Shown piece by piece: positions 36,453-47,085 of a stretch of DNA of 64,000 nt. This stretch comes from Monosporascus cannonballus (Eukaryota; Ascomycota; Sordariomycetes; Xylariales): NCBI GenBank assembly GCA_004154925.1, contig QJNS01000003.1, positions 558,001 through 622,000 on the forward strand. Reading direction: 5' to 3'. Numbering within the stretch: the first letter of the stretch is position 1; each line of letters starts with the position of its first letter. A program made the position numbers and the translations under genes. The notes under the pieces were generated by a model, which was not told the origin of the DNA, searched no databases, and worked only from the letters and a program-made list of their open reading frames with translations.

Positions 36453-38719
36453 TATATTTAAGGTTATAATTTATTATAACTTTTAGGAAATTAGGTAAAA
36501 ACGAAACGTTTTTTTCATAATATCCTGGTTACGGATATTAAATTAAAAAGAGTTTTATAACGAAATAATTAAAAAATAACATAACCGACAAAACAATAAG
36601 TAAACTTATAATATTAATTTCGTCCGGAATTATTTAGGAAAACTTATAATATAAATTATTCGTAAATATATTTCAAAAGTTTAATATATAGCAAAAAAGG
36701 TTTATTAAATTCGTTTTTAGCCGTAACGAAACGATAAATAATTTATTTAACCGCATAACAGAAATAGAAAAATACCTTTTTACGAAAACGGAAAAAAAAA
36801 GATTTTTATAAGATAAAATCCCTTTCGACAAAAACTTATAATAAGCCTGCCGTTTAATAACGTGTTTATAAAAACGAATCGTAAACATATAGAATAGTTT
36901 TCATAAGATAAAAAATAAAAAACGTTTTATTCGTTTTTCGTTATATTCTCTAGTAAAATAAAGGAAACCCGATTTATTTCCTGTTTTTTTGTAATAATTT
37001 GTTTAAGTATTATAATATTTATATTTACCGAAAAATAATTATAATTTAATGATTAACTCGAAATAAGAAAATTACGCAAAAATCTTAATATCAATAATTT
37101 CTTTTTTTATATAAAAAAGTATTTCGAAAATAAATAAACGGTATAATCCGTTAAAAAACAATTATAATATATAAAGTAAGGAAATACGTCATAGTTTTAA
37201 ATATACTTATTAAATTTTAAGTTTAAATTAGCAAAATAAAAAGTTTAATATAACTTTTAATAATCAAAGTAATTTTTTTAAACGCCTATATTAATCCGTA
37301 ATTTCGTAACGCGTTAATAACGAGAAACATATTTTACGATAATTATAACAGTTAAATACGTAAGGCAAAAAAGGTAATTAATTACTTAAAGGTTTTATTT
37401 AATTATTATAAAAATGCAAAATAACTATTTAATATTTCGGTAAAAAACGTAAAATAATTAATTAATAATAATATATTAATTAAATTAATTAACCGCCTTA
37501 AATAATACACGTTTAAAAGGATATATGCTTATCGTATATTACGTAATTAATCATGTTAATTTTTAAACTTATAAATTAATAACGGGGTAATTAAAAAATC
37601 AATGCGGGAATAATTCGAAATAAGGTTCGGATAACCGGCTCTATGCGAAATAATTTTTCGATAATAAAATAAAAACCGGAAAACGAAAAAAATAATATTT
37701 CCGTTACGCCGTTATAAATTATTCGAATTAGAAAAGCCTTAAATATGAACCTGCAAAGCGGCTTTGTCCGGCTAAGACGGAAATCTCGGTAACGAACTTA
37801 CAAAATGCCGTTAATAAGGATAATAATTCTGATAACGAAAATTTAAAAAAATAACAAATATTAAAAGTTATTACTAAAAAAAGAAAATAAAGAGAAAATT
37901 GCAAACAATTGATAATAAATTTAATAATATTGTTTTAATATTAAGACTTTTAATTACTAATATTATATATATAAATATATTAATTATTTTGCATTTAATT
38001 AATAATTAATTTAACGTTTAAAATTATAACATATATTTATTATATTTTATTAGTAAAAATTGGCGAAAAATAACGAATTTATAATAACTGCAATCCGAAA
38101 AGTTAGTTATATTAATGTAAATTTAAATAATCATTTAAAATAAATTTAAAGATACGTAATTAAATATTTATTTTACCTTTTTATCCTGGGAAAAATTTCA
38201 ATAAAATATAATAATGTTATATATAAAACGAAATAACGGTTTATTTATTTTGCGAATAACGTTACCGCGCTTATATTACGCGAAAAAGGATAATTTAATA
38301 AAAAGCTTAAAAACCGCCTAAAAGGGCGGTTATAAAAGTATAAAAAAACTTACCTAATAATAATTATAACCGTTACGGCGATAACGCGGCAAAGCCGCTA
38401 TAAAAAATAGAATATAATTATTTAAATTTTTATAAAGGATATTAATAAATTCTTAAGAGTAAATTCGTAATTAATTTCTAAGGATATACCGGAATATTTT
38501 CTTAAAAAGGTACGGGAATTTCGAAACCTTTTTATAATTAATGAAAATTTATTATTGTTGTTTTATTAAAATAATAATAAGGTAACGATAAATCTGGAAA
38601 TAAATATTTTAAGTTAAAAAAAGCAATTTTATAAAAACCTTTATATAAGACATTGAAGAAAAAAGTACTAATTTTATATAAAATATTTATAAATATATTT
38701 AATAAAAAATAAATTCGGA

Positions 38720-39440
38720 TTCATAATTCCTTCGCAAATATTTCGGTATTATTCGTAAGGAAATTTAATAAAAGTTTACGGTTTTACGTAAATTATAAGG
38801 AATTAAATAATATTACGAAATAAAACCGTTATTTCTTTCCGTTAATAAAGGAAACATTACGAACTTTATTATAAGTCCGGTAATTTACGAAATTTAACGT
38901 TCGAATAATCTTTTACTAATTACGTATCTGTTAAGAAAATAAATGAAAAATTGCATTTCGTATACGTTTCGAGTTTTTCGAATAGTTAATATATTTATTT
39001 AGCGTTAACGGTATACCGATTATTCTTTAATGTTATATTAATATTATGTTAAAATATTATTTTAATACTTTTTATGCCGTATATATAAATAATATATTAA
39101 TTTATTCGCACAATTTTCGAACCGAGTATATAATTAAAGTGAAACTGTTATTCCGCCGTTTAGCGGAAATAAAATTCAAACTAAATTCGGATAAATACGA
39201 ATTCGCAACTTAAAAAACGAAATATTTAAAATTTATTATCGAAATAAAAATAAGCTTAAAAATCGATTTTAAAAAAATAATCATTATTCCAAAATAAAAG
39301 GTTTTTATTAATGTAAAAAAGGTCAAAGATTTTATCGGATTCGTTACTTTTTACCGACTTTATATAGAAAGCTTTAACGGAATAACGGTTCTCTTTTTAC
39401 GATTAATTAAAAAAAGGAAATTTTTCTGTTAAAAAAACGA
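38720..39440 (+). pseudogene. Reverse transcriptase of D
   Basis: A long in-frame match to gypsy reverse transcriptase: RFYVNYKELNNIT (about 38789 on), the centre YINNILIYS (YINNI at 39082-39096; both Asp changed to Asn by GAT to AAT), then KYLKFIIEIKISLKIDFKKI and the connection motif VKDFIGFVTFYRLYI. Stops interrupt it in several places. Confidence 0.85.
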
Positions 39441-40179
39441 AAAATAATGAATTTTCGACCGATTCAAAAAGCTTTTTATTATAACATTTATCTTTATGTA
39501 TTAAAATTCCGAAAAGGAAATAATAATAAAAATAAATTATTATGGTTAAATAATGAAAGAATATTTATTTTAATACGATTTGTTAAAATATTTACGATTA
39601 ATTACGTATTTTTAAAGAATTTATTATTAATTAAATATAATTATGAAATATACGACAAAAATTTATTAATTATTATTTAAATATTAACGGAATGAAAATT
39701 ATTTTTTAAAAGTTAATTAGCTTTTTAAGGATTCTAATAAATTATATAAATTTCCACTATTTTTTAATTATTTACAAACTTATTAAAAAGCAAATTGAAT
39801 AAGCCGGTTTTTTATCCGCCTTTAACTCTATAGTTAAACATTATTTTAATAAATTAATAAATTAATTTGATATCAAATTTTATACATTCTAAGATATACC
39901 TTACGGCAAAGGAAATATTAAATTTATAAGGTAAATAACCAGAGTAATTAAGAAGAATAATTATTTAATAAATTAATACAAATTTAAAGAGTTTTAATAA
40001 CCGCAATTTCCTTATAATAAAATATTAATAAATAATTAATTATACTTTTCGGCAAAGAAATATTTATCGAAAAAAACTTTTGAAAATATAAGATTTAAAG
40101 GTTATTAAGGATAAAAACTTAAATATAGCATATACCGCCGTAGCCTAAAAATTATATAATTCTTTTTCGGCTAAAATTT

Positions 40180-40620
40180 CGATAAAGAATTTTATAACGA
40201 CATATTTTTTGGATTTTAAAAGCTTTTTATAAATTAAAAATATATTTATGTCCTTATATAAGAATTATTCCGGACGTTATTAATTTAACGGATATACGAT
40301 TTCCATATTACCGGCTACTTAGAAAAAAACGTTATATTAATAATATTAATTTATAATTATTATTAACTCAGATAGATTTAGGATATATGCCGTTTTTGCC
40401 GTAATTACGACGTATATTATAAGTTATACGTATAAAAGGAAACGAAAAAAAGGGTTATTACGACCTTTATTTATTTTAAACCCATTTTATTGAGATTTGT
40501 TGATAAATCTTATAATTAATTTACTGACAAAAAAAAGAACCTTTAAATTTTATGGTATTTTACGATTGATTAACGAAAATGGTTATTTTAAAACGGATGT
40601 TTAATATGGACGCAAAAATA
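40180..40620 (+). pseudogene. Integrase of D
   Basis: The stretch GLLRPLFILNPF (from about 40452) and the following NLIINLLTKKRTFKFYGIL correspond to the block 'GLLxPLPIPxxPW..DFIxxLPxSK..YDAIL' at the start of the gypsy integrase core. The catalytic Asp is changed. Confidence 0.55.
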
Positions 40621-41726
40621 TACGTTTAATATTTTACTATTTGTTATTAGAAATATTACAGCTTTATTAAAAAATTAATATTTAATAAGGAAAATAATTA
40701 AATAGGCAAATTCTGAATTTATTTATACGATTTAATAAATATATAATAACAATTGTCACAGTTAAGAATTTGACCATATATAACGCTATTGCTAGCAATG
40801 CAATAGCGGCGTCGTTTTTGCGACAGCAATTTAATATATTTTTTTATTCTTAAATTAACGGAATTACCGAAAAAATTAATTAAAAATCTTTACGTATTTG
40901 TATTCTTTTATAAATTACGTATAATATAATTAAGCCGAATTTCTACCAGTAATATAGCTGGCTTTTAACGGCAAATATTTTCTATTAAAAGTAAAACTTT
41001 TTTTAACTTACGGATACAATATAAAGCCTATTAACAAAATACCGGTAATTATTTAATTAACTTTTAAAATAGAAAAACTTATTAATTTTATTAAAGAATT
41101 ACAAAAAAATACGAAATTCGTATAAGCTATTATAACATGAATATAAATACGAATAAAGTTACTTATTAATATTATTAGGAAATAAATATTACGTTTTGAA
41201 ATTAAAAACTGAATATAATTAAACTTGAAAAACGTAATTATTCCGTAATTATCCTAAAGATTATTTTGGATATACGTTATATTTAAGGTTATTATAATTT
41301 TGCCGTATAATACCGTAAAACTCAGCGTACCGTCGGGGATATGCCCGAAATTCGACATAAACCTTCTAAAATTAATAATAAAAAACCGGTTATTTAATTA
41401 AATCTTAAATAATAATTAACCGTTACTGATATGATTAAAAGAAATGTAATAAAACATATATTAAAGGCCGAAAACAGGCGTATAGATTATAGTCGCCGAA
41501 AAAAACTATTCGTAAAGGAAGTAAGTTATGCCGAACCAACATAGAAATTATATAATAATTTCGAAAATACAATTATTTTTAATAATTTCGAAAAATTATT
41601 TTAAAATAAAGACGGGGTTGGTAAAAAGGTAAGAATACCTATAGGGATAAAAAGAAAAAGGTATAAGCAAAGCCGCTACCGCCTTGCTGCAGCCTCGTTG
41701 TTCCCTAAGAGCGAAAAAAGAGGTAA

Positions 41727-41916
41727 TATTACAGGCTAAAGCTTATAGGGCGGTTCGGGCTTACGGAGCGAACTTTTTAGCCCGAGCTTACTTATATATA
41801 TATAGGGAGCAGCTATTCCGCTGGTAGCTAATTGTTTTTCCCTTTCTCTCCTTACCTTGAATATAAATTTTCGTTGGGCCGTGCTTCCGTTCAGCCTACG
41901 TATCGTGCCCTTTACA
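41727..41916 (+). repeat. 3' LTR of D
   Basis: Starts TATTACAGGC (TGTTACAGGC before RIP) and ends CCCTTTACA, 190 bp, with the hairpin and TATA box seen in the 5' LTR. Confidence 0.85.
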
Positions 41917-42023
41917 TTAACGAATAATCTTATAAATTATTTTTCATTTTCTATTACCTACAAATTTAAAGGGTGTTTCGTATACTAATTATATTTTTAA
42001 GTAAATATAGAAAAGGTTTGACA

Positions 42024-43116
42024 TATTTTGATAACTTTGCAATTAATAACCGGTAAATAAGTTATTATTTAATCGAGATATAGATTTTGGTAAACTTATT
42101 CCTAATGATAATATAACATTACGTTTAGAAATAAACAATAAATAGTATTTTCGTTAATAGTTAATAAATTTTGATATTAAATCTAAATAATGTATTTTCC
42201 GTAACAAAACCTTCTATTAATGCATAATATAATGCGTTTTATTACTTAATCCTGGAGCAACTTTAGTAATTAATTTTTATAAAAAATAGAATTAAGATTA
42301 AAGGTTTTAAAGATAAAAAGATAGAAAATAAGACAAAAGTATAAAGTTAAATAGGAAATAAAAAAGGAAATTGATATTTAATAAAAGATTGTGCTTTTTA
42401 ATAATAAAGATTTTAGCGTTAAAAAACAAAAACGCTGAATTCATTTAATAATAAAAGGCTTTAATTTGATTATAATTTCATAGAATTTGCTGTCGTCAAA
42501 ATACAGTTGTATTTTTTTACTTATTATAATATGCCAGATAGTAAAGATTATGAATGAATTTTCTTTGAATTTCATAATAGACTTATCAATATAAAACATT
42601 TCTTAATTTAAATTCAGTTTTACTTTAAATTTTAAGAAGTCGTTTAAAAACACTGCTTAAAATTAATAACAACTGAATAAATATTTGTGCAATGTTTTTA
42701 TAATTGTAACTAGTCTTAAAAAGCTACTTGTAAAAGTATTTTGAAGGCTTTTCAAACATAATTAATGAACATTTTAGCGAATATCGGCATATTAAAAAAC
42801 AAATATAAATATTACTTTAAAAGTTTAAACAATACTTATTATATAATACAAATTCATACTTTAACCGTAATTTTTACATTCGTCAAAAATAATCTTTTTT
42901 ATTTTTATTATAACTGCTTAAAAATCTAGATTAAAAACGAATGATGTACAGAACTCTGAATCGACTTTTTTGCAAAATATACGAATAAAAGTATTATTGT
43001 ACTTAACGTATTATTGATGAATATTTCGAAAGAAATATTGGAAAATAAAGCAAAAATAAAGGTTTTAATAACCAAATTAAAAAGGATTAGAGTAAGTTTT
43101 AAAAAAAACATCGAAT
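42024..43116. repeat. AT-rich relic DNA, unassigned
   Basis: No LTR pair, conserved motif or gene recognised. An open frame at 42926-43138 (minus) is low-complexity and hydrophobic and overlaps the next insertion, so it is likely chance. Confidence 0.4.
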
Positions 43117-43290
43117 TATGAGATAACGCAGCCTCCAATGGCTAAAACGTACTAGAACAGGACCTATATATCCTGATAAGACGTCTCCAAATGTTAAGAA
43201 AAGTAACTAGTTGCTGACATAGCCTAGAAGATTTTGGAATTACTGACCTTTTGGTCTTGTGGTTAGCGTTGCACTCTCGCTTATCTCACA
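43117..43290. mobile_element. 174-bp LTR-like element, TSD CGAAT
   Basis: Starts TATGAGATAACGC and ends CTTATCTCACA; with the first G restored, the ten terminal bases are inverted copies. CGAAT flanks it exactly (43112-43116 and 43291-43295). Its right 60 bp match the 129-bp unit at 15101-15229. Confidence 0.75.
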
Positions 43291-43836
43291 CGAATATCGG
43301 TTTGAAAATATTTAAAAAGAAAATTGAAAATAAAGGGTTTTAACTGTAAGAAACCAGATATTTTCAAAGCATATTTTAATTTCTTCTTAAAAAAACCAAA
43401 CAAAGAAACAGATTCGATAACTATCAAAAAGGCCAAAATAATCAAATAAAAAAGAAATAATGCTGGAAAAAATAAAGAGAAACCGTGAATTTAACCATTT
43501 TCAGCTAAGATTCATTGTAACTACAATGATTCGGGTTTCAAACTATATTTAAAAATAGGAAAATTATTCTCTAAATAAGAATTCAAGCTTGAAGCTGATA
43601 AGTGCTATTAAATATAAAAGAGTTCTAAAATAACTAGAAAATGTAATATCTGAATTATTTTAATATATGAAGTGATAGAATACATAGCTACTAGGGCTAA
43701 TTTCGACTAAATATTAACAATTATAAATAATCATCTATTACGGCCATCCTATGCTATTACAGCAAGAGTAAAACATTGGCGGAATGATCGCAATTGTGGC
43801 AATCATTCTAGTGCTTACAGCTGTATATATATAGTA
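43291..43836. repeat. AT-rich DNA ending in a second F-repeat copy
   Basis: 43765-43836 repeats 34140-34215, including ATTCTAGTGCTTACA and a TATATATATAG box. The rest shows no recognisable feature. Confidence 0.5.
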
Positions 43837-45064
43837 ACCTGGAACCCCACCAAATGAATTACCCTAACAATGAATAGGAATTTTCACTATAATGCGCGAT
43901 ATAGAAAATTGATTATAAAATAATAAAAAGGGATAAATTAAAACGAGTTTTAATTTTAAAAAGAATCGTGGTTTTTTATTCGTGTAAATTACTTATATTG
44001 CGCAATAAAGTATTTTGCGATCCAATTTTAAACAAATAAAGAGAAAATATATAAATATATAAAAGAGTTAAGAAATACATAACATGTAAATAAAAAACAT
44101 TTTATCATATCAAATAACATGATAATAAAATAGAAAATATATAGAAATATAATTTATTTTATTCTATTTTGCAAATTTAAATTTGTAATGCCAAATATTA
44201 AAATTAACATATTTAATTCTCTAACTTTAACATTTTATACCTGCAATTTACAAAATACAATTATGTTAAAAATGTACCTTTCCGTATATATTTTTCCCAT
44301 TTTTAAAAAAGATATAAGTCAATATATTCCTTTAATATAACAATATTTGCTCATATAATAAAACTAAAATAATATCTTTTCGAAGATAAATTAATATAAT
44401 ATATACTTTATTTATTTTTAATAGTTTTCATTCGTTTATTATTTCGAAATTCTAAATATGCTCAATATATAATTTATAAAATACTCCCTATATTTTTATA
44501 TAAAGCCGAGTGTTATGTTTTAATATCTTTTAAAGTTAATGAATATAAATATATAATTAATTAATTCATCAAATTATTTATATTTAATATATAAAAGTTT
44601 TAAATGTCATAATTTAAAAAGTGATAACATTCAGGCAATGTGATTAAGATTTATATAGGGTTATAATAATTTATTATGTTTTTTGAAATATTGTAAAATA
44701 TTTCTTAAATCAAATATAATAAATTGAATATCTTTAAACCATTTATAAAAGATATATTGCTATATTATTCTTATAATATTTACGCATATATAATTTATAA
44801 CGTATGGAAATGTTTAAGTCGTATAATTTTTAAATTCAATATTTAAATAATCATAATAATGTATTTAATTCGAAAAACTAAGTTCAGCAATTTTTTAAAT
44901 CTGTATCTAGTTTTATAAATGTGATACAATATCGTTTATATTTGTGTAACGTTTATTTTATTATTTATAATGTTGCCAATTTATTTTGAATTTATTTTAT
45001 ATTGCACGTTTTGATCGAAATCTGTATTCATTGCTAGAGTAATTCATTAGGTAGGGTTCCAGGT
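43837..45064. mobile_element. 1.2-kb TIR element with TA target duplication
   Basis: Inverted ends of about 42 bp start ACCTGGAACCCYACCWAATG, and TA flanks both ends (43835-43836 and 45065-45066), the hallmark of the Tc1/mariner superfamily. The interior is AT-rich but keeps CpA and has very few CpG, unlike the RIP-damaged neighbours. I recognise no transposase, so this could be a non-autonomous element. It interrupts the F repeat. Confidence 0.75.
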
Positions 45065-45481
45065 TAATCGATCTGCGCTACAGTAGTTTTTGTCCATGGT
45101 TAGAAAAAGAGAAAAAAGCCTCGACATAAACCTTCCGCATTATATCCACCTATACTTTTTCTAATATTAGTTGTATGGCACGGTATACTAAATGATTACC
45201 AATCAGTAAAGTACAATTATATCTCTTGTTGTATGTCTATTGTGTGTATAATTGAGTAGCAACCAACTTGTTGAAAGGGAGGGCTGTATAACTCACAGGG
45301 GTATTTTTTATTAGTTACCTTCACCACCGCACTTGGTTTCTCTTACAGGTTAGTTTGTCGACTGCCATAGAATTTGTATGGAAATCTCCTTATTTTTACA
45401 TATCTGTAAGTCGTCATTGCCATAACCCGTATATAACGTTTTTCAATCTATTACCAGTTGTATTTGATTCGAATTAAGACC

Positions 45482-46077
45482 TTTCCGTGATTTCCAATAT
45501 GGACCTAAAAGCCCAGTTTCGATATATTAAGAAATAACGCCTTCGGAAAATATCACCGTCAATTAAAGTTGCCGAACGCCTTTAATAATGTTAATAACAG
45601 TTTCGAACTTTTTATCTTTTTTTTTGAAAACTTTTTAAAAAGCGCGATTTTAATATTAAGCATAATCCGAAACTTTTACGAAAACTTAACATTTTAAAGG
45701 ACCTTACAAAGAATAAAAAACATAAGATTTAGGTATTAAAAAGTATTTTTTAAACCTAACGTATTTGAAATCTGCTGGAATAATAAAAAAGATTATTCGA
45801 TAAGTTCAGTACGTATTAAATATACCTTTAATACCGATTTATAAAGGTCCGAAAAAAGGATAAAAATTTTTGTTACTGATAGCAACTTAAAGGCTTTTGC
45901 ATTTCCTTAAATATTGGCCTTATCGTCGGATATTTTAAGGTAACTTTTGGTATTCCGTTTCTGGCTTTAAATGATACGGAAAGGATATTATTTATCGTAC
46001 TTTTTTAATGTTGGGCTTTTATCGTAAGGTTAAAGGTTGCAAGAAGTTTCTTTTAAACATTAATAATAAGGTATATA
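45482..46077 (+). pseudogene. Transposase, N-terminal part (Tc1/mariner)
   Basis: Assigned by position between the left inverted repeat and the A2 insertion. Coding-like pieces in the plus frames are broken by stops; I do not recognise the helix-turn-helix clearly. It joins the better preserved C-terminal part at 52797. Confidence 0.45.
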
Positions 46078-46459
46078 TGTCACGAGCTATGCGGTTTAAC
46101 CAACTATTAAACCTTAGTCGTACGGGTTTATATCGGCAGGAGTATCGTAGGAATATGAGCAATAGATATAGTAATATATTACGTTTCATAATTCCAAGCG
46201 TACCTTGGGTAACGATATTGTATTACAGACTGGTATTATTTAGACTATGGAAGTAATAAGAATATATATTTTAATCCTTTTATTATTGCTTATTTTTACT
46301 TAGCAAAGCTTTGCTAAACGGTTGCTTAATGGTATTTCGTTGTACTTAATCGTGCTTAATTAAAATTTGCTAAGCATTAATTACGTAACCCCAAATTAAC
46401 GTAATTTTATGATTTTGGCTGGACCGTTTTCGCAGGCCCAGCTAGCTTAGATCGTAATA
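46078..46459 (-). repeat. 3' LTR of A2
   Basis: Left boundary TGTCACGAGCTATGCGG, right boundary GATCGTAATA. The A-family core (46095-46130) is unchanged although the rest of the LTR is mutated. Confidence 0.88.
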
Positions 46460-46529
46460 CGATCTTCCTTTTTCTTAAATTTTGCCCTTAAGATTTTTCT
46501 TTTTTTCTGGTAAACCTTTTCTCCTTAAA

Positions 46530-47085
46530 ATGTCGGTCCGTATTATTAAAAATCGTCGTCAGGTTTTGTCGTCCATTATATAACGTCAAAATTTGCTTTT
46601 TATTTTTGACGATTTTAATTTTGAAATTATGCCGTATTCCTTATGCTTTTTTAAAGGCTAAAAATCTAAAATGATGAAAAACGTTTCCAAATGTAAGGCG
46701 TATATTAAACGTAGTTATTTTTGAAATAATAATAATATTTCTTTATTTTGCTTAAAAAATATTCGTGCCGAAAATTAACGTTTGGAACGCGAAAAAGTGC
46801 AAAAACGCCATTAACAAGAAATAAACGAAGTTATTACGTAATTACTTTGCCTTCGAAAACAAAAAACGTTTTTTCGTTCGAAAGAAATTAAAATAATACT
46901 GTAAGAATTATAATCGTTAAAAAAGCTGAAAATGTAAAAACGTCAGAAACAGGTTAACGTTAAGGTTTCCTTAGCCGCTTTAATTCCTTCCCTTAAATTG
47001 TCTAACGTAATTTGGCTGTTAGAAAACGTCGATTAGGACGTAATTATATCCGGTAATTCCGTCGTTGTTAGTAAAATTCTTTAAT
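46530..47085 (+). pseudogene. Antisense cysteine-rich accessory ORF of A2
   Basis: From ATG at 46530 one frame can be followed for about 185 codons, opposite to gag-pol, with about ten internal stops, nearly all TAA, the rest TAG or TGA, as expected from CAA, CAG and TGG under RIP; there is no frameshift. A first part (MSVRIIKNRRQVL) leads to a Cys-rich section (YSLCFFKG, SKCKAYIKRSYF) in which Tyr and stop positions fit lost Cys/Trp/Gln, giving a possible CX2C...CX2C pattern. A basic coiled-coil-like part follows (LRLRKQKTFFRSKEI in idealised form; observed LCLRKQKTFF), then a short acidic-hydrophobic end (NVIWLLENVD). A homologue lies in A1. The function is unknown; it might bind nucleic acid. 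I recall similar Cys-rich hypothetical fungal proteins but cannot check this. Confidence 0.6.

Larger units (their letters stand above)
36261..41916 (+). mobile_element. Full-length gypsy retrotransposon D, TSD TTAAC
   Basis: 5,656 bp with LTRs of 192 and 190 bp and an exact TSD TTAAC (36256-36260 and 41917-41921). Reverse transcriptase (38720-39440), RNase H (about 39447-39860) and integrase (about 40180-40620) follow in gypsy order on the plus strand; gag probably fills 36900-37800. The reverse transcriptase centre is NN instead of DD and stops are abundant, so it is dead. A GC-richer patch at about 40757-40840 with a hairpin may be a small later insertion. Confidence 0.9.
35951..42023 (+). 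mobile_element. Old B-type LTR split by element D
   Basis: The left part (35951-36260) matches B LTRs from TATTATAGAA through a TTTACGATATATTTATTT block. The right part (41922-42023) continues with CGAATAATCT and ends GGTTTGACA, matching the last 100 bp of the B LTRs. Element D and its TSD account for the gap exactly. This copy is more diverged than the LTRs of B1. Confidence 0.7.
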
